DNA of 64,000 nt, taken from assembly GCA_022814615.1 (NCBI GenBank), contig JAKLNE010000027.1, positions 1 to 64,000 on the forward strand, given 5' to 3'. Positions 45,593 through 57,001 of the stretch are shown in pieces. The stretch is from Waltergamsia citrina (lineage: Eukaryota > Ascomycota > Sordariomycetes > Hypocreales > Bionectriaceae). Within the stretch, counting starts at the first letter, position 1. Each line of letters opens with the position of its first letter. The position numbers were made by a program, and so were the translations under genes. The notes below the pieces were generated by a model that was not told the DNA's origin, did not search any database, and saw nothing but the letters and a program-made list of their open reading frames with translations.

Positions 45593-47638
45593 TCACTTCT
45601 CGTATCTCACCGTGATCATGTCATGAGTGACGCCTTTCAACCATTAGCCCCGCTAGACGTTTGTCGTGAGGAAGGTACTTACCGCCGAGTTTTACGGAAT
45701 ATGTGATCATGGCTGATTCGTATCTAGCCTCAATCGCTCCTTCTAAGGAGTAGTACCGGTGGTAGCCCATTCTCGTTGTTCTGGCCTCTCTCTTAACGGA
45801 ATTGGAAACCTTGTTCAAGTCGAGCGATAACGTGGCAACACATTGCGTTGAGGAATCGGCGTGAATCGGCGGTTTGATCTCGTCGCTCGAGTAAATTTCG
45901 ATCTCCGTTTGAGGCTCGTGTCCATATCCTGATACGGGTATGTCGCACTGATACTCGATTATGGATGGCTTCCCTTCTGGATATGACTCTCCCTGCGCCA
46001 ACAGTCAACACAATTCAACAAAGCGGGTGGTGGCATGTACCTTGCGGATAAACCAAAGCATTTCCGTCACGACCATTTCTTGCTCCTTTTCAGACCAGTA
46101 ACTTGGCGCCGTGTCAGCGTTCGCCTTACGTCCATCACCTCTGTGCGGGCTGTACTTACGCCTCCCGGGGACTATGCCTCCACATGTCGTACTTGGTCAG
46201 TAGCGATGTGCCATAGGATCTTCTCGCAACTCTTGAGGCCACCTCGACAGGCGCAAGGGCTGGGCCGTATTGAGCTAGGCCATGTATGACGGCGCCCTTC
46301 ACTACCGCCGCCCAGCCATTTTCTGGTTGAAGCACCTGAGTGCCCGCCGCAATAGCATCGCGGGCTCTGGATCGAAGGTACCGACTCTGCCCGAAACCAC
46401 CAACTAGTACCACAGCGGTGACTTCATCGCCGGCCATGGTCACTTGTTCTTTGATGAGACAAATGATATCTTTGATGATAGGGTCAAATATCTTCTCTTT
46501 CATCTCCTCCTGCGGCATCGTGTATCGGTTCCTTCTCATTCCTAAACTTGAGTCGACCTTCAGAGTGAGAGGCTCCCCTTTCGGAGAAAAGGTCTTCTTA
46601 AACTACAATGAAAATTATCAGGGTCTGCGAGGGATCGATAGGGAATGTGGGCGCATCTCGACATACCGACTCGAACTCGTTCAGAGCGTGTACTAGGCGC
46701 TCATCTGTCCAGTATTTCTCGCCGTGTGTCTGTTTGAGATGACGCCGGAATCTCTTGTTTAGCATTGAGGATCCGCATTTGCCTCCTGTACCTTCTGTTA
46801 CCTCTTTCAGCTCGAGCTTCTCGACCTCAGTCACTTCATATGTGATCAAATCGACCGTGCCCCCACCAGCATCACACACCACGAACCGACGACCGAGCTG
46901 CAAGGTTGAAGGACTAAGATTTTTCAGCGTGTACAGCGCTGCAGCTTCCTGCCACTTGTTAGTTCATACTTCACGAAGAGGAGTATATGACGGACTGGTT
47001 CAGAAATGAGTTGGATTCTCTTATTTCCACAGAAACCTGCAACTGCAGCCGCCCTCTCAGTGGCCTCCTTTGCTGCGTTGGACCAAATTGCGGGCACAGT
47101 GACAACAAAATCCATAGGCGTTGACCTCACTACACTGGGAGATAGGCGCTTCTCCAATACGCTGATAAAGTGTGTATGGAGGCATGATAGATAGATCTTT
47201 GTCAACTCTTCTGGGGTTTCACCATCTTTGCTAGCTCTCCCTGGCTCATCCAGTTTCCTGTTTGACGTATTAGTCCAAATAATGAGGTTGACTAAAGCTA
47301 TCAAACTGGACTTACAGCTTGAAGAACCTGATTCTCTTCGAAGCCTCTGGGATTTGGAAACCCCATTGCCATCCCGATGCTACCTTTCGCAGCTCGGTCG
47401 GAACCTTGGCGCTGTTCTTGAAGGAGCTCGTCGATGGCCAGTTCGATACAACATGCTGTGCATCAGGCTACCAAAGTTAGCGCAAATTGTACCTCGAAGC
47501 GGGTGGTTGCGGTCCTACTCGACTTGTTTCGGCCCAAGCAACGCCTGAATAAGTCGTTCCAAAATCGATGGAGACTATTATTCTCCGACCGGCACCTGCC
47601 GCCTCGTTGTTTTTCGGGATGTCCTTCAAACCGCCCAT
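45593..47638 (-). CDS. HSPA12-like Hsp70-family ATPase
   Basis: Actin-fold ATPase of about 552 aa from eight exons: 47519-47638, 47316-47455, 46996-47257, 46667-46948, 46160-46602, 46041-46101, 45683-45992, 45593-45633. Phosphate-1 motif SIDFGTTYSGVAWAE, phosphate-2 VVCDAGGGTVDLITYEV, adenosine motif VVLVGGFGQSRYL. It lacks the long peptide-binding domain of canonical Hsp70 and ends with a short beta-rich region. This is the fungal expanded HSPA12-like group, usually of unknown function. The short last exon was chosen because the donor at 45682 and acceptor at 45634 give an in-frame end (MITVRYEK); reading through would give a Lys/Arg-rich tail. Divergent from a coiled-coil protein gene. Confidence 0.88.
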
Positions 47639-48315
47639 GTTCGGCCTTTGTCATCAGACAGCGGTCAGAATTTGGCTACCGAGCTATGACCGCGGGTTAC
47701 GGATAGAAATACCACTTCTGTAACCCAAGCTCCTCCTGATGATTCTCGCACCCTCGCCTAACGGGTACACTAGTTGTCAAGGGACGTTTGCGCCTCGTGA
47801 AACTTGGAAGGGAGCAAATGCATCCCGATGCATGAGGCCAGTTTGTGCGGCCTCTTCTCGATCTTGCGATAGCCTTGCCACAAGATTCCAACTTCTATGC
47901 GTGGCTGGGCCATTCGGGAAGATCCTCGTTGTAGTCGGGCCTTAATGCAGGGTGATATGCACTCGAGGTGCATCTGTGGATCTGGCCGAGCTACGACCAT
48001 TGACCGGCTTTGGGTCGACATGCAAAGACCCAAACTGTGACCAATGTCTACCCAAAAGCCCGACCGACTCGACACCGTCCATCCACAGGATTGATGAGGC
48101 TGGGGACTTTGGGTTTTTACCAAATGCTCTTGCGACCATTGGCTCACTTCCCCAAATTCGGAGACCAATGAAATTGAGGCCACCCGACCCAATCGACAGG
48201 ATTGCTGTCCAGCTGACAACACTCGACTCAGAGTTGCATCATACTCTTAATACGGTACCATTCAGACACTCAGAAGCGTGCGAGACATCAATTCGCTTCT
48301 TGTTTGGATTGCATC
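47639..48315. promoter_or_regulatory. Divergent promoter: Hsp70-like / coiled-coil protein
   Basis: 677 bp between two divergent genes. Minus-strand frames here (for example 47770-48222) look like chance frames. No motif stands out. Confidence 0.5.
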
Positions 48316-49687
48316 ATGGAAAATGCAGATGAAGCAGCAACTCAAGTCGCCCACGAGGAAACCATGGATCACGAGGAACCACAGGCCCAAGAAGTGGTCA
48401 TGGCCGAGTCAACACCCGTTGAGGAGAAACTCGCTGACGAAATACGACTTCGACAATACACGGAGCAGGTGCTGGATACTCGCCAGCTTGAGTTAGAAGC
48501 TGAAGAAGAGGAGAAGAAGGCACTGCAGACTGAGCTAGCTGCGCTGAAAAAAGAACTCTCCAACACACGGACTCAGCTGGCCGAGGCACGCAGTCAGTCC
48601 AAATCGAGAGATAAGCAGCTCTCAGAGGCCAAAGACCAAATTTTTCGACTGCAGCCGAGGAGTAAAGAAATCACTGAATCCGAGGCCGTGGAGACTTATA
48701 GGACTTTGTGCGGGAACATCCAGCGATGGGTCGAGAATCGCATGAAAGCGATACTAGACGATTTGGACTACGGCAGATTAAAGACCAGACCGATGCCAGC
48801 TCAAGCAACACGCCTTGTCTCTTTCATGAGGGAATCGGCTAAGCGTGGCATTGATCTCGACCAATCTGATACGTACCATGTCATTGCCATCATAATGAAC
48901 TACCTGGGACTTGTATTCTTTTCTAAGCCTTTCTACTGTCCTCTGGATGATTACGAGGGCGATGCCACACTGGCGTTTGTTAATGACCTGGAGACATCCA
49001 TGGGCCGACTGCCTAGAGGTATTCGGTTCTCATCTAATTAAATTGCGAATCTAAACTGACTTGATTTCTATAGAGCCTCTCCATTGTAGATCATGGCGGA
49101 GCGAGACATTGACAACCCTGACCAACTCCCAATCTTTCAAAAACAGAAGGGCGAGATATGTACAGATGGTATCCGAGGATCTTGCCTCGCTTCTCTCCAT
49201 TCTCGCCCCCAAAGTATCGTCTGCAGAGCTGCAATCCTCGATCCGAAGAACCATCATCGAGCCAGCCGCAGAGTTGGTTCACCAGCTGCACCTAGCAACG
49301 AATGTTTATTCTCTCAAATGGCCCGCCAGGGGCGCTTGGTCGCGACTAGAGGTATATGAATGTCTGAACTTGGCTAATGGCGGCACGATCATTGAACTTT
49401 CCGGCACCACCCCCACTTCTCCGGCTCGACGAAGAGTAACGTACATGTTCGACGTGGCACCAGGCCTGTTCGTGGAACGATTTTCCGGAGACCGGAAGAT
49501 GCCTATCAAAGCAATCTGCAGGCCTACAGTATTGGTCTATGGAGGGGATGATGAGGCGTCTCAGAAGCCGACAGTGATAAGATGGATGTGGGACACCACT
49601 GGAGGGACACTTTCCCATGAAGCCCCTGGCAGAACAACAACACCCAAGAGTAAGAAAACAGAATCCTTCTTTACAAGAAATTTCTAA
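48316..49687 (+). CDS. Uncharacterised coiled-coil protein
   Basis: Protein of about 438 aa, exons 48316-49018 and 49074-49687, intron 55 nt. Residues 1-35 are acidic. About residues 35-115 form a strong Glu/Lys/Leu/Gln-rich coiled coil (for example ELEAEEEEKKALQTELAALKK). The remainder is a helical globular domain (AVETYRTLCGNIQRWVENRM and on) ending in a basic Lys/Arg/Thr tail. I do not recognise the globular domain beyond a resemblance to fungal proteins of unknown function often found in expanded families. It is divergent from the HSPA12-like gene and shares its 5' region. A further in-frame codon upstream (48304) is TTG, so the ATG at 48316 is used. Confidence 0.75.
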
Positions 49688-49906
49688 TACCCGAGTACAG
49701 GAGGGGCCGTTGGGGCCTCATCAAACCGACGGCGCTGAGTGAATGAAGGCAACTTCGTCTTACTGAATTAATGTATTAGTCGATGACCATTAGAAACCTC
49801 AGCGTGCAACCAGTGATCAAGAATAGGGATATGGGGATATGATACCATTACTATTATGTCTGAACTAGCAATCTGGCGCCGCAATTCAGCTCGCCGATAA
49901 TGTACA

Positions 49907-50836
49907 TCAGCAGGTCCACCTAGAGGCAAGCTCAAATTCCTCCACAACGATAATCGGGAGATCTTGAAATCGGCGCGCGGGTCGGGGCGGTAGAGGAGGC
50001 GGGGTAGGGCCCGGAGCTGAACTTGGCGCATTTCTAGCTCTATTCGGGTTTCTGTTCCTGTTCACTGGAGGTCGACGCGGAGTCTGTTTGTCAGGCTGAT
50101 TTGGTGTCTGTCCCTTTCTGGCTGGAGACGGCTCACCGGACCGTGGAGAGGCTGTCCGCTTCTGTCCGCGGGGTGCTGCTGACTTGGGCTTTGCGGCTCC
50201 GGTTGATGCTCCCGCGGGGTTGTTGTTGCGAGCAGGGATAAAGGGCCTGATGCAGTTGCTGATATAATCCTCCTCCATGCCGAGGGCTTTTGCATCTACA
50301 AGCCCGAAATTGATACGATTCACGTATTCGTCCTTTGGCTCGCTGTCGACAAGATAATTGAGACTGATATAAACAAGTACTCTGGGAGACCAGTTTTGAG
50401 TAGCGGCTGCTTGCTTACGGCCTTCTTGCTTGGCTTCTCGTAGGATCTTTGATGGACCCCCATTATTAACGATCCATGATACGGGCCGACGGTATAACGT
50501 GCTGGGGGCACGATGCAATTCAACTTTCATGTGCCTCTTGGTGTAAGCGTTCTTGGAGACGCCCTCGTTGATGTCAAGTTTGGCCTCATCAGGCTCGTTG
50601 ATCTCATAAACGAGACCATCGACCCAGTGTCCTTCGGCCTCATGAACGTTGGCATATCCACGCTCGTTGATCTGCCAGCGATAGTTTATGAGTCTTGCTC
50701 GTCCTATGTACTTGCTATTTGGACATCTCCTCTTCATCTGCTTGAGATGGAGGTTGCTTCCGTAAGCAAAGTAGTATTTGGTAGGCCGTACAGGGGCCGG
50801 AGCGGCCGGCTGCTTCCCGGCGGCTGGGGTAGCCAT
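49907..50836 (-). CDS. Gamma-glutamylcyclotransferase (AIG2/GGCT)-fold protein with proline-rich tail
   Basis: Intron-less protein of about 309 aa. The GGCT fold is shown by FAYGSNL (residues 23-29), the IGRARLINYRW strand, HWVDGLVYEIN, and the catalytic Glu91 in DINEGV. Such enzymes release 5-oxoproline from gamma-glutamyl compounds or isopeptide-like amines. The domain ends near residue 205. It is followed by an about 100-residue disordered tail rich in Pro, Arg, Asn and Ser (PGPTPPPLPPRPARR), with SH3-ligand-like PxxP patterns. The frame continues upstream to 50932, but that part translates a GT/CA microsatellite, so the ATG at 50836 is preferred. It is divergent from an amidoligase gene, suggesting paired synthesis and breakdown of a gamma-glutamyl conjugate. 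Confidence 0.88.
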   Translation of the reverse strand: MATPAAGKQPAAPAPVRPTKYYFAYGSNLHLKQMKRRCPNSKYIGRARLINYRWQINERGYANVHEAEGHWVDGLVYEINEPDEAKLDINEGVSKNAYTKRHMKVELHRAPSTLYRRPVSWIVNNGGPSKILREAKQEGRKQAAATQNWSPRVLVYISLNYLVDSEPKDEYVNRINFGLVDAKALGMEEDYISNCIRPFIPARNNNPAGASTGAAKPKSAAPRGQKRTASPRSGEPSPARKGQTPNQPDKQTPRRPPVNRNRNPNRARNAPSSAPGPTPPPLPPRPARRFQDLPIIVVEEFELASRWTC

Positions 50837-50880
50837 GGTGTGTGAGTGAGCAAGTGTGTATGGGCGATCGAAGATGAGTA

Positions 50881-50921
50881 GTGTGAGTGTGTAAGTGTGT
50901 GTAAGTGTGTGTGTGTGAGTG
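50881..50921. repeat. GT-rich microsatellite
   Basis: Imperfect (GT)n with interspersed GAGT/AAGT units, just upstream of the GGCT-like start codon and so probably in its 5' untranslated region. Confidence 0.9.
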
Positions 50922-51605
50922 GAATGTGACAAGGAGGAAAGGATCCGTTCCGGGAGCTAGGGAGGAAAGAGAATCCGAGTATCCAGTTGGAGGATGAGGG
51001 GAAAGACAATCCGTCATGTGTCTGCGATTAGCGCGGGATAAGAGTCGATTTTGGAGGTAAGAGTTGCAGGTCGTGGGAGAGTTGCGAGTCGTATAAGTGA
51101 CGAGTGGAGCTTCCCCTGCAGAAATTGGGCAGCAAACCGCCTCACGACGCGGTCAGGGATATGGGAGACCGCCAATAGCTATCCACCACGTTGGAGCCGC
51201 CGGACTGGCATCGAGAGAATTGTTGAAACGCTTTGACTCAGCACCATGTTATGTACTCGTGGCAACCTGACCAACCATTCGGATACCCGAGGCGCACGGG
51301 TGAGTGATAATAGGAGAGAGCCCAAAGTGACGGCGCCCGTCTATCACGGTGCGTGGCAGGATGCTACCAAGTAGTTATGTACGATGCTCTAATTCCGCAG
51401 GTCGATATGAGGCGCACAGCCGCCTCGACAATACGTTGGGTCTGACGTCCTTCTGCAGCTTTTGGTCGATATCACATATGCAGGGTGGTCATGTGGTCCC
51501 TTCGCTGTGTCATACCCTTTTTCTTTTCCCTCCTATTTTCCCTATGGTGCGGAAACGTGGGATTGTTTCGGGGATTTTTTTTTTCGTATATGTTATAGCA
51601 TAAGA

Positions 51606-51636
51606 GCATAAGTCGTGCGCGGCGCGCGACTTATAC
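51606..51636. repeat. 31-bp near-palindrome
   Basis: Arms 51606-51620 and 51622-51636 are inverted copies around G51621 with two mismatched pairs. The perfect core arms are ATAAGTCG and CGACTTAT. It lies about 220 bp upstream of the amidoligase start and could be a protein-binding site or a cruciform. Confidence 0.75.
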
Positions 51637-51857
51637 ACCAACCCACCATTATCCAAGTCATAAGCCCAACGCGCGACGACGCATGAATCTATAACCGCGC
51701 GCGCGGTACCCTCAAAGCCATTTTTTTTTATATCATACCGCTCCTATTTTCGTCGCTAGTGCAACACTTTCTTTTTGGTGGCAAACACTCGCGGTGACCA
51801 CACCCAACATCGCCTCCCTCCCTTCCCTTTTCCTTCCTCTATCAAGGAAAGGTAGCC

Positions 51858-52972
51858 ATGGTGCGACATTACAATTTTGGTGTCGAAATTGAGGCTGTGG
51901 CCAAACCGTATGGGAGTGTTGAGTGTTTCTCCAATGTCGACTGGTATCGTCAGCTAGCGCAGAAGCTTCGCAACCGGGGTATCTCGGCTGTGCATGACGA
52001 CAATTCTCGGTATAGCAAACATCCCGAGTACTATGGCGGGAAGTGGTTCGTCACTCGCGATGGATCTCTCAAGAGAGAAAGGCCTCTTGGTACGTTTACT
52101 TTTTTTTCTGCCCACCACTTTCTCAAAGAGTGGCAAGAGTCTATATTGCATACGGGAAACAAGGCTAACTAGTAGTTGCGATAGTCTGCATGGAAGTCGT
52201 TTCCCCAAGACTGGACACTACAATGCATGTAACTGGCACCCTCGCCGACTTTTGGGAAGCCATGCACGTCCACTTCAATCCGCAAAAGGACATTACCTGC
52301 GGCGGCCACGTCCACGTCACGCCCATGAGCCTCAACAACAAATTCTCCCTGCGCTCCCTCAAGAAAATCGCCTTTGCAACCGTCGTCTACGAGGACTTTG
52401 TCGCATCCATCCTACCCCAAGCGCGCCGCGAGAACAAGTACTGCAAGACAAACAGCCAGAGTATGGATTCCGGTTTGCGCGAGGCTCTTCTCTGGGGTAA
52501 GGATGCGACGGCGCTACAGAGGGTGGCTTCGGAAATCAAGAGTCGTGCGAATGAGACGGAGCTGTGGATGTATATGCAGGGGAACCGCTATGTGCTTTGG
52601 AACTTCCAGAACATTTTCCCGAACCCCAAGACTGGGAAGTGCACGGGAACGGTGGAGTTCCGTGGCGGGAACCAGTTTCTAAGTACGAAAGGCACTCTTG
52701 CGTGGGTGGCTTTCGTCTTGGGCTTCATCACTCTCGCAGTGAGCGAGGTAAGTTTTTCACTTGTGAGTGCCCCGGTATCGTTCTTTTTGCTGACTTGGAA
52801 TGAATGAAAGGATCTACTAAATCATTTTAACCCATCAACATTCACATCTCCGGCAGACCCAAAGTATCAGAAACGCATGGAAGAATGGTGGAAGCGCCTC
52901 CGGAAGGCCGCTCGCAAGTCGAGAATGAGCCGCCACTTACCAGAAGACTACAACAGGATGAGGTCCAGATAA
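51858..52972 (+). CDS. Putative amidoligase (glutamine-synthetase-like fold)
   Basis: Protein of about 318 aa, exons 51858-52089, 52185-52747, 52811-52972. The order of motifs is that of the amidoligase family (Pfam amidoligase_2): N-terminal FGVEIEAVAKP, then MEVVSPRL, GGHVHVTPMSLN, and C-terminal TGTVEFRGGNQF. In related COOH-NH2 ligases the acidic residues of GVEIE and EFR and the histidines of HVHV bind metal-ATP. The C-terminus is basic (RRLRKAARKSRM). Family members are predicted to form amide or isopeptide bonds; no fungal substrate is known to me. Its divergent neighbour is a GGCT-fold enzyme. Confidence 0.85.
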
Positions 52973-53300
52973 ACAAAGCCTCGGGACAGGATTACAGGAC
53001 TGCTTTTGTTTCTTTTATTACAACTTTCGTTTCACTGTGCATTCGCTAGGGATCTTTTTGTTCATTTCTCATAGCCTTCTTTTCATTGTTTATTCATTCG
53101 GGACAACTTGATTTGCTTGTCGGGAGTTTTTGGAGCCTTCGGGGCTTTTTTTTACGATATCATGATCAGTCATTTGGGAAGAAAGCGCTTGAGGCGCACA
53201 ACAGATTTACGGAGGCACACAGCCAGTCATTAGCAAAGGGTTGTATTCAATTCACTTCATCATGTGATTTATGCAAAAGCCTGAACGCCGAATAGTAGAT
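52973..53300. other. Convergent spacer amidoligase / mccA
   Basis: 328 bp of T-rich 3' flanking sequence. No gene seen. Confidence 0.6.
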
Positions 53301-55578
53301 CTATGACTCTTCCTTTGCAGTACCGTCTTCTTCGAACATAACCAGGACTGTTCCGGCCTTGCAAATATCCTGCCACGTTGGTTAGCATGGTGTTTGGATC
53401 AAGTTGGATACTAAGAAGGTGGACTTACTCCTTCCTTATGGGCGAGCTTCTTGATCACGCCGTCTTGTGGTGATCGGATGACAGTCTCCATCTTCATCGA
53501 CTCAATACTATATGCACTGTTAGTTGTGTACCGAAAACATCACTTCAAGAGGATAAAACTTACACAACAAGAGGAGCTCCTTTCTTAACGGTCTGGCCTT
53601 CCTCGACCTCATTCTTGAGAACCTTGCAAGGCATAGGAGCTGCCACGGAAGCAGTAGTCTCCTTCAGGCCGAGCTCCTTCTCGTACCACTTGGGCGGCAA
53701 CAGCCCAAGATCTGTCTTGACTCCATGCTGGAAGACAGTAACTTTAACATCATTATCGTTAGTCTGCGGGATGACGGAGGATTTTATCCTCTCGCCAGGG
53801 AAGAAGGACTCCAACTTGACAACGGGGCCCTCAGCATGCTGCTTTGAGGAGACGTTGCTGAACACCTCAGGCGACTCTTCGCCTTTCCGGGTAACAGTGA
53901 TGTTGAAGAGATCTGCGCCGACTTGGGCCACGTTCACTTCCACGATTTCGCCCTCCTTTTCGCTATAGCCGTCCTGAACCTTGAAAGCTACCTGGCGCTC
54001 ACTAGTGGCACTGCTCTTTCCGAAACCTAGCGTTTGCCCGTGCGGTGTGTTCTTCTGCAGTTGTTCGCTCACAACGCCTAGCGCCGCCTGGGCGAACACT
54101 TCGTTCTTGATGTGTCTGGGCTTGAAGAGGGCATCTTCCCAGTTCTTAATGAAACCGGTCTCTACGTCTCCCTCGACAAAAGCCGGGGTCTGACAGAGAC
54201 GCTTAAGAAATTCCACGTTTGTAGCCACGCCGACAACTTCGTACTCCCGCAGCACGGCCTCCATCTTGGAGATAGCACGCTCGCGGGTGTCTCCGCGGAC
54301 GATGAGCTTAGCGATCATGCCATCGTAGGCTTCTGAAATCGTACTTCCTGATTGGAAGCCCCAATCCAGACGGACGTCAGGGTCGGAGTCGAACGAAGGT
54401 GGGAGGTAGGCATGTACAAGCTTGCCCGAGTCAGGGAGGAAGCCCTTTTCGGGGTTCTCGGCGTAGATACGAGCTTCAATGGCGGCTCCTCTCTGCCTCA
54501 TATTCTCCTCGACTTGTGTCTGGGTCAGAGGCAGCTTCTCGCCAGCAGCGATGCGAAACTGCCACTCCACGAGGTCGAGACCAGTGACCATCTCGGTAAC
54601 AGGGTGCTCGACTTGTAGACGCGTGTTCATCTCCATGAAGTAGAACTTGTTGGTGTCCTTGTCTAAAATGAACTCGACAGTACCAGCTCCAACATACCCG
54701 ACGGCCGAGGCAGCTTTCCTAGCCTTATCCCAAAGATCTTGTCGAACAGCCTCATCCAGATCAGGAGCAGGGGACTCCTCGAGGATCTTTTGATGTCTCC
54801 TTTGTACACTACAGTCGCGCTCTCCAAGGGCGGCGGTGTTCCCCCACTTGTCCGCGAAGATTTGGACCTCGACATGTCGCGGGCGCACAATGTACTTCTC
54901 AACAAGCATCACCTCGCCGCCCTCACCAAAGGATGCCTTGGCTTCGGCGCGGGCGCTCTTCAGCTGTGTCATGAACTCGTCCTCGGTCATGACGATGCGC
55001 ATGCCCTTACCACCACCGCCGCGCACACTCTTGAGCAACACGGGGAATTCAATCTCCCTCGCTCTCTCCAGGAGGAATTGCTCCCCTTGTTCGGTGCCAT
55101 GATATCCGGGAACACAAGGCACGTTGGCATCGGTCATGATCTCCTTACTCCGAGCCTTGTGACCCATGTCCGCCATGGCCGTAGCTGGCGGTCCGACAAA
55201 GACAATGCCCTCCTGCTCGCACTTCTCGGCAAACTTGGAGTTCTCGGAGAGGAATCCATAGCCCGGATGCAGAGCCTGGATGCCATTCTTCTTGGCTAGA
55301 GCAATAATCTTGTCGCCGTCGAGGTAGGCGTTCGCCGGGCCGAGAGCAAGAGACTGAAACCCCGAAGAGGCGTGCCATGAAGCGGCGTCGACGTCTGTGT
55401 AGACTGTGGTGGCGCGGATGCCCATGCGCTCGGCGGTCTTGTTGATGCGAATAGCAATCTCGCCGCGATTGGCGATTAGTACCGAGTTGAGGCTTGTCTT
55501 CCCGGCAGCAGGCGTAGAGGTAGACGAGAATCGAGGGAGGGGCCTCACAGGGAGGCGCTTGGTCCGGAGGGAGCGCAT
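53301..55578 (-). CDS. mccA: 3-methylcrotonoyl-CoA carboxylase alpha subunit (biotin-containing)
   Basis: Mitochondrial biotin carboxylase subunit of leucine breakdown, about 720 aa. Exons 53564-55578, 53429-53507, 53301-53369. The N-terminus MRSLRTKRLPVRPLPRFSS is an Arg-rich presequence. Biotin-carboxylase motifs: SVLIANRGEIAIRI, LHPGYGFLSEN, the ATP-grasp glycine loop SVRGGGGKGM, and FYFMEMNTRLQVEHPVTEMVTG. The middle BT domain follows. The biotinyl-lysine motif ESMKMET is formed across the first splice junction (GT|T). In Aspergillus the mccA, mccB and ivdA genes are clustered; here only alpha is in view. Geranyl-CoA carboxylase alpha subunits are close relatives, but MCC is the default call. 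Divergent from an FMN-binding protein gene. Confidence 0.93.
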
Positions 55579-56165
55579 GATGATGAAGAGGGGTCTAGCT
55601 CTATTAGAGGGAAAGCAGAAGCGATTATCTACAGGGCAGAGAAGGGTGAGAAGGCGATTGAAGGTCTCACGAGCCCATTGAGTAGATGAGAGGGGAAGGA
55701 AAAGGGAAATTTTTGTGCGAGCTCGGCATGTCTCGTCAAGAAGTTAACTTGGCCCGGTGATCTCGTCAAAACGAAGTCCGGGGAAGACGCCCTGCCGCGG
55801 GGAGCCGAGGCCGACAGTAGCCGACCTTTTTTAGCTGAGGCCACTGGGCTTCTTCGGCGCTGTCCGCCCGCTAAAGTCCCCCGCTGGAGTCCACTGGAGC
55901 CAGCTCTACCCACTCACCGAGCGGCCTTTCTAAGCTTCGATCTTTCACCGAGCCTCCCCTGCCAAAACCTGCCATTGATCTCACTGATCTGACCCTTTAC
56001 CCTATGCGGATCTCCCTCTCCCCTCCTCCCCTCCTTAGTCATCCGCTCCCCCCACGCTCCCGACCTCCAAACTCGGGAACTTGACATCACGACCTGTCGA
56101 TCCGTCACATTCCCATACTTAATACAAAGCAGACAGGTCAGATTTCAGTATCGACTAATCTACTC
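55579..56165. promoter_or_regulatory. Divergent promoter: mccA / split-barrel protein
   Basis: 587 bp, GC-rich and C-rich near 55930-56070. No further gene or repeat. Confidence 0.5.
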
Positions 56166-57001
56166 ATGAGCACCATGGACAAGATCCCACTAAACTACGA
56201 AGCTTCCGAAGGCGACACCCACAAACAAACCACAGACACTCTTCCCCAAGAAGTGGTTCAATGCCTGGAAAACGCTCGCTTCGTACGTTTCCCCGGTCAT
56301 CGTGGTAAATCCTCGAGGGAACGAATAGATGGATAGCTGACATGGGTATGATAGCTTCACCTGGCAACATGTAGTGACAATGTGCCTCACGTATCACTCA
56401 TGAACTACACATATCTCCCATCGTCACCATATAACAAATACCCTGTCATTGTCATGACCACGAACCCGGCTTCCCGCAAGACGACTAGCATTCGCTCCAA
56501 CCCCAGCGTCTCCCTCCTCGTCCACGATTGTAAATCCCTCCTCTTCAACCAGCAAATGCTTTTAACACAACTAACAAACACTCTCCAACAGGGGTATCCC
56601 ATCGTCCTCCAACCCATACCCGCCGTCCCTCCGGCGGCTCCCCCGTCCCCGAACCCCCCTCCAGCCTCGCCTCCCTCCTCCTCAACCTCAACTCCTCCGA
56701 GATCTCTAGCATCAGCGCCACCATAGGAGGTGCCGCCCGGATAGCCGAGACGGGTTCCGAGGAGGAAAAGTTCTTCTGCGACAGGCATCTAGAGAACCAC
56801 TCGTACGAGGAAGGAGTGGAGCTGTTCCGGCAGGACTCGAATAACCAGAATGGTGGGCAAGGAAGGACGGCGCATTTCGTGGCGGGTGGGGAGGTGAGTG
56901 TTATTGTGGTGGAGATCAAGGACGTGAGGATCAGCGATTGGAAGGGGACGGTGAGAGATTGGGCTTTGGTGCCGGAGGCAGGTTTAGTGAATGGATCATA
57001 A
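56166..57001 (+). CDS. Pyridoxamine-phosphate-oxidase-like FMN-binding split-barrel protein
   Basis: About 233 aa, exons 56166-56282, 56355-56529, 56592-57001. The core LHLATCSDNVPHVSLMNYTYL, MTTNPASRKT, NPSVSLLVHDW and the trailing GQGRTAHFVAG fit the fungal family related to yeast YLR456W/YPR172W, annotated as putative PNP-oxidase-like. FMN binding is likely; activity as a true pyridoxine oxidase is doubtful and the substrate is unknown. A second ATG lies at 56175. The region around residues 100-125 is rich in Pro, Ser and Leu. Confidence 0.82.

Larger units (their letters stand above)
50837..51857. promoter_or_regulatory. Divergent promoter: GGCT-like / amidoligase
   Basis: About 1 kb. 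Contains a GT-rich microsatellite (50881-50921), a 31-bp near-palindrome (51606-51636) and a CG-rich stretch with GCGCGCGCGG near 51697-51708. CT-rich tracts precede the amidoligase start. Confidence 0.55.

Noticed and set aside
50837..50932. Upstream extension of the GGCT-like frame
   Set aside because: It merely translates a GT/CA microsatellite into His-Thr repeats; the ATG at 50836 directly before the conserved domain is more likely.
53301..55578. Geranyl-CoA carboxylase, which would extend the terpene pathway
   Set aside because: The sequence fits the common fungal methylcrotonoyl-CoA carboxylase alpha subunit, it lies outside the motif-bearing region, and no specific evidence for a geranyl substrate is visible.
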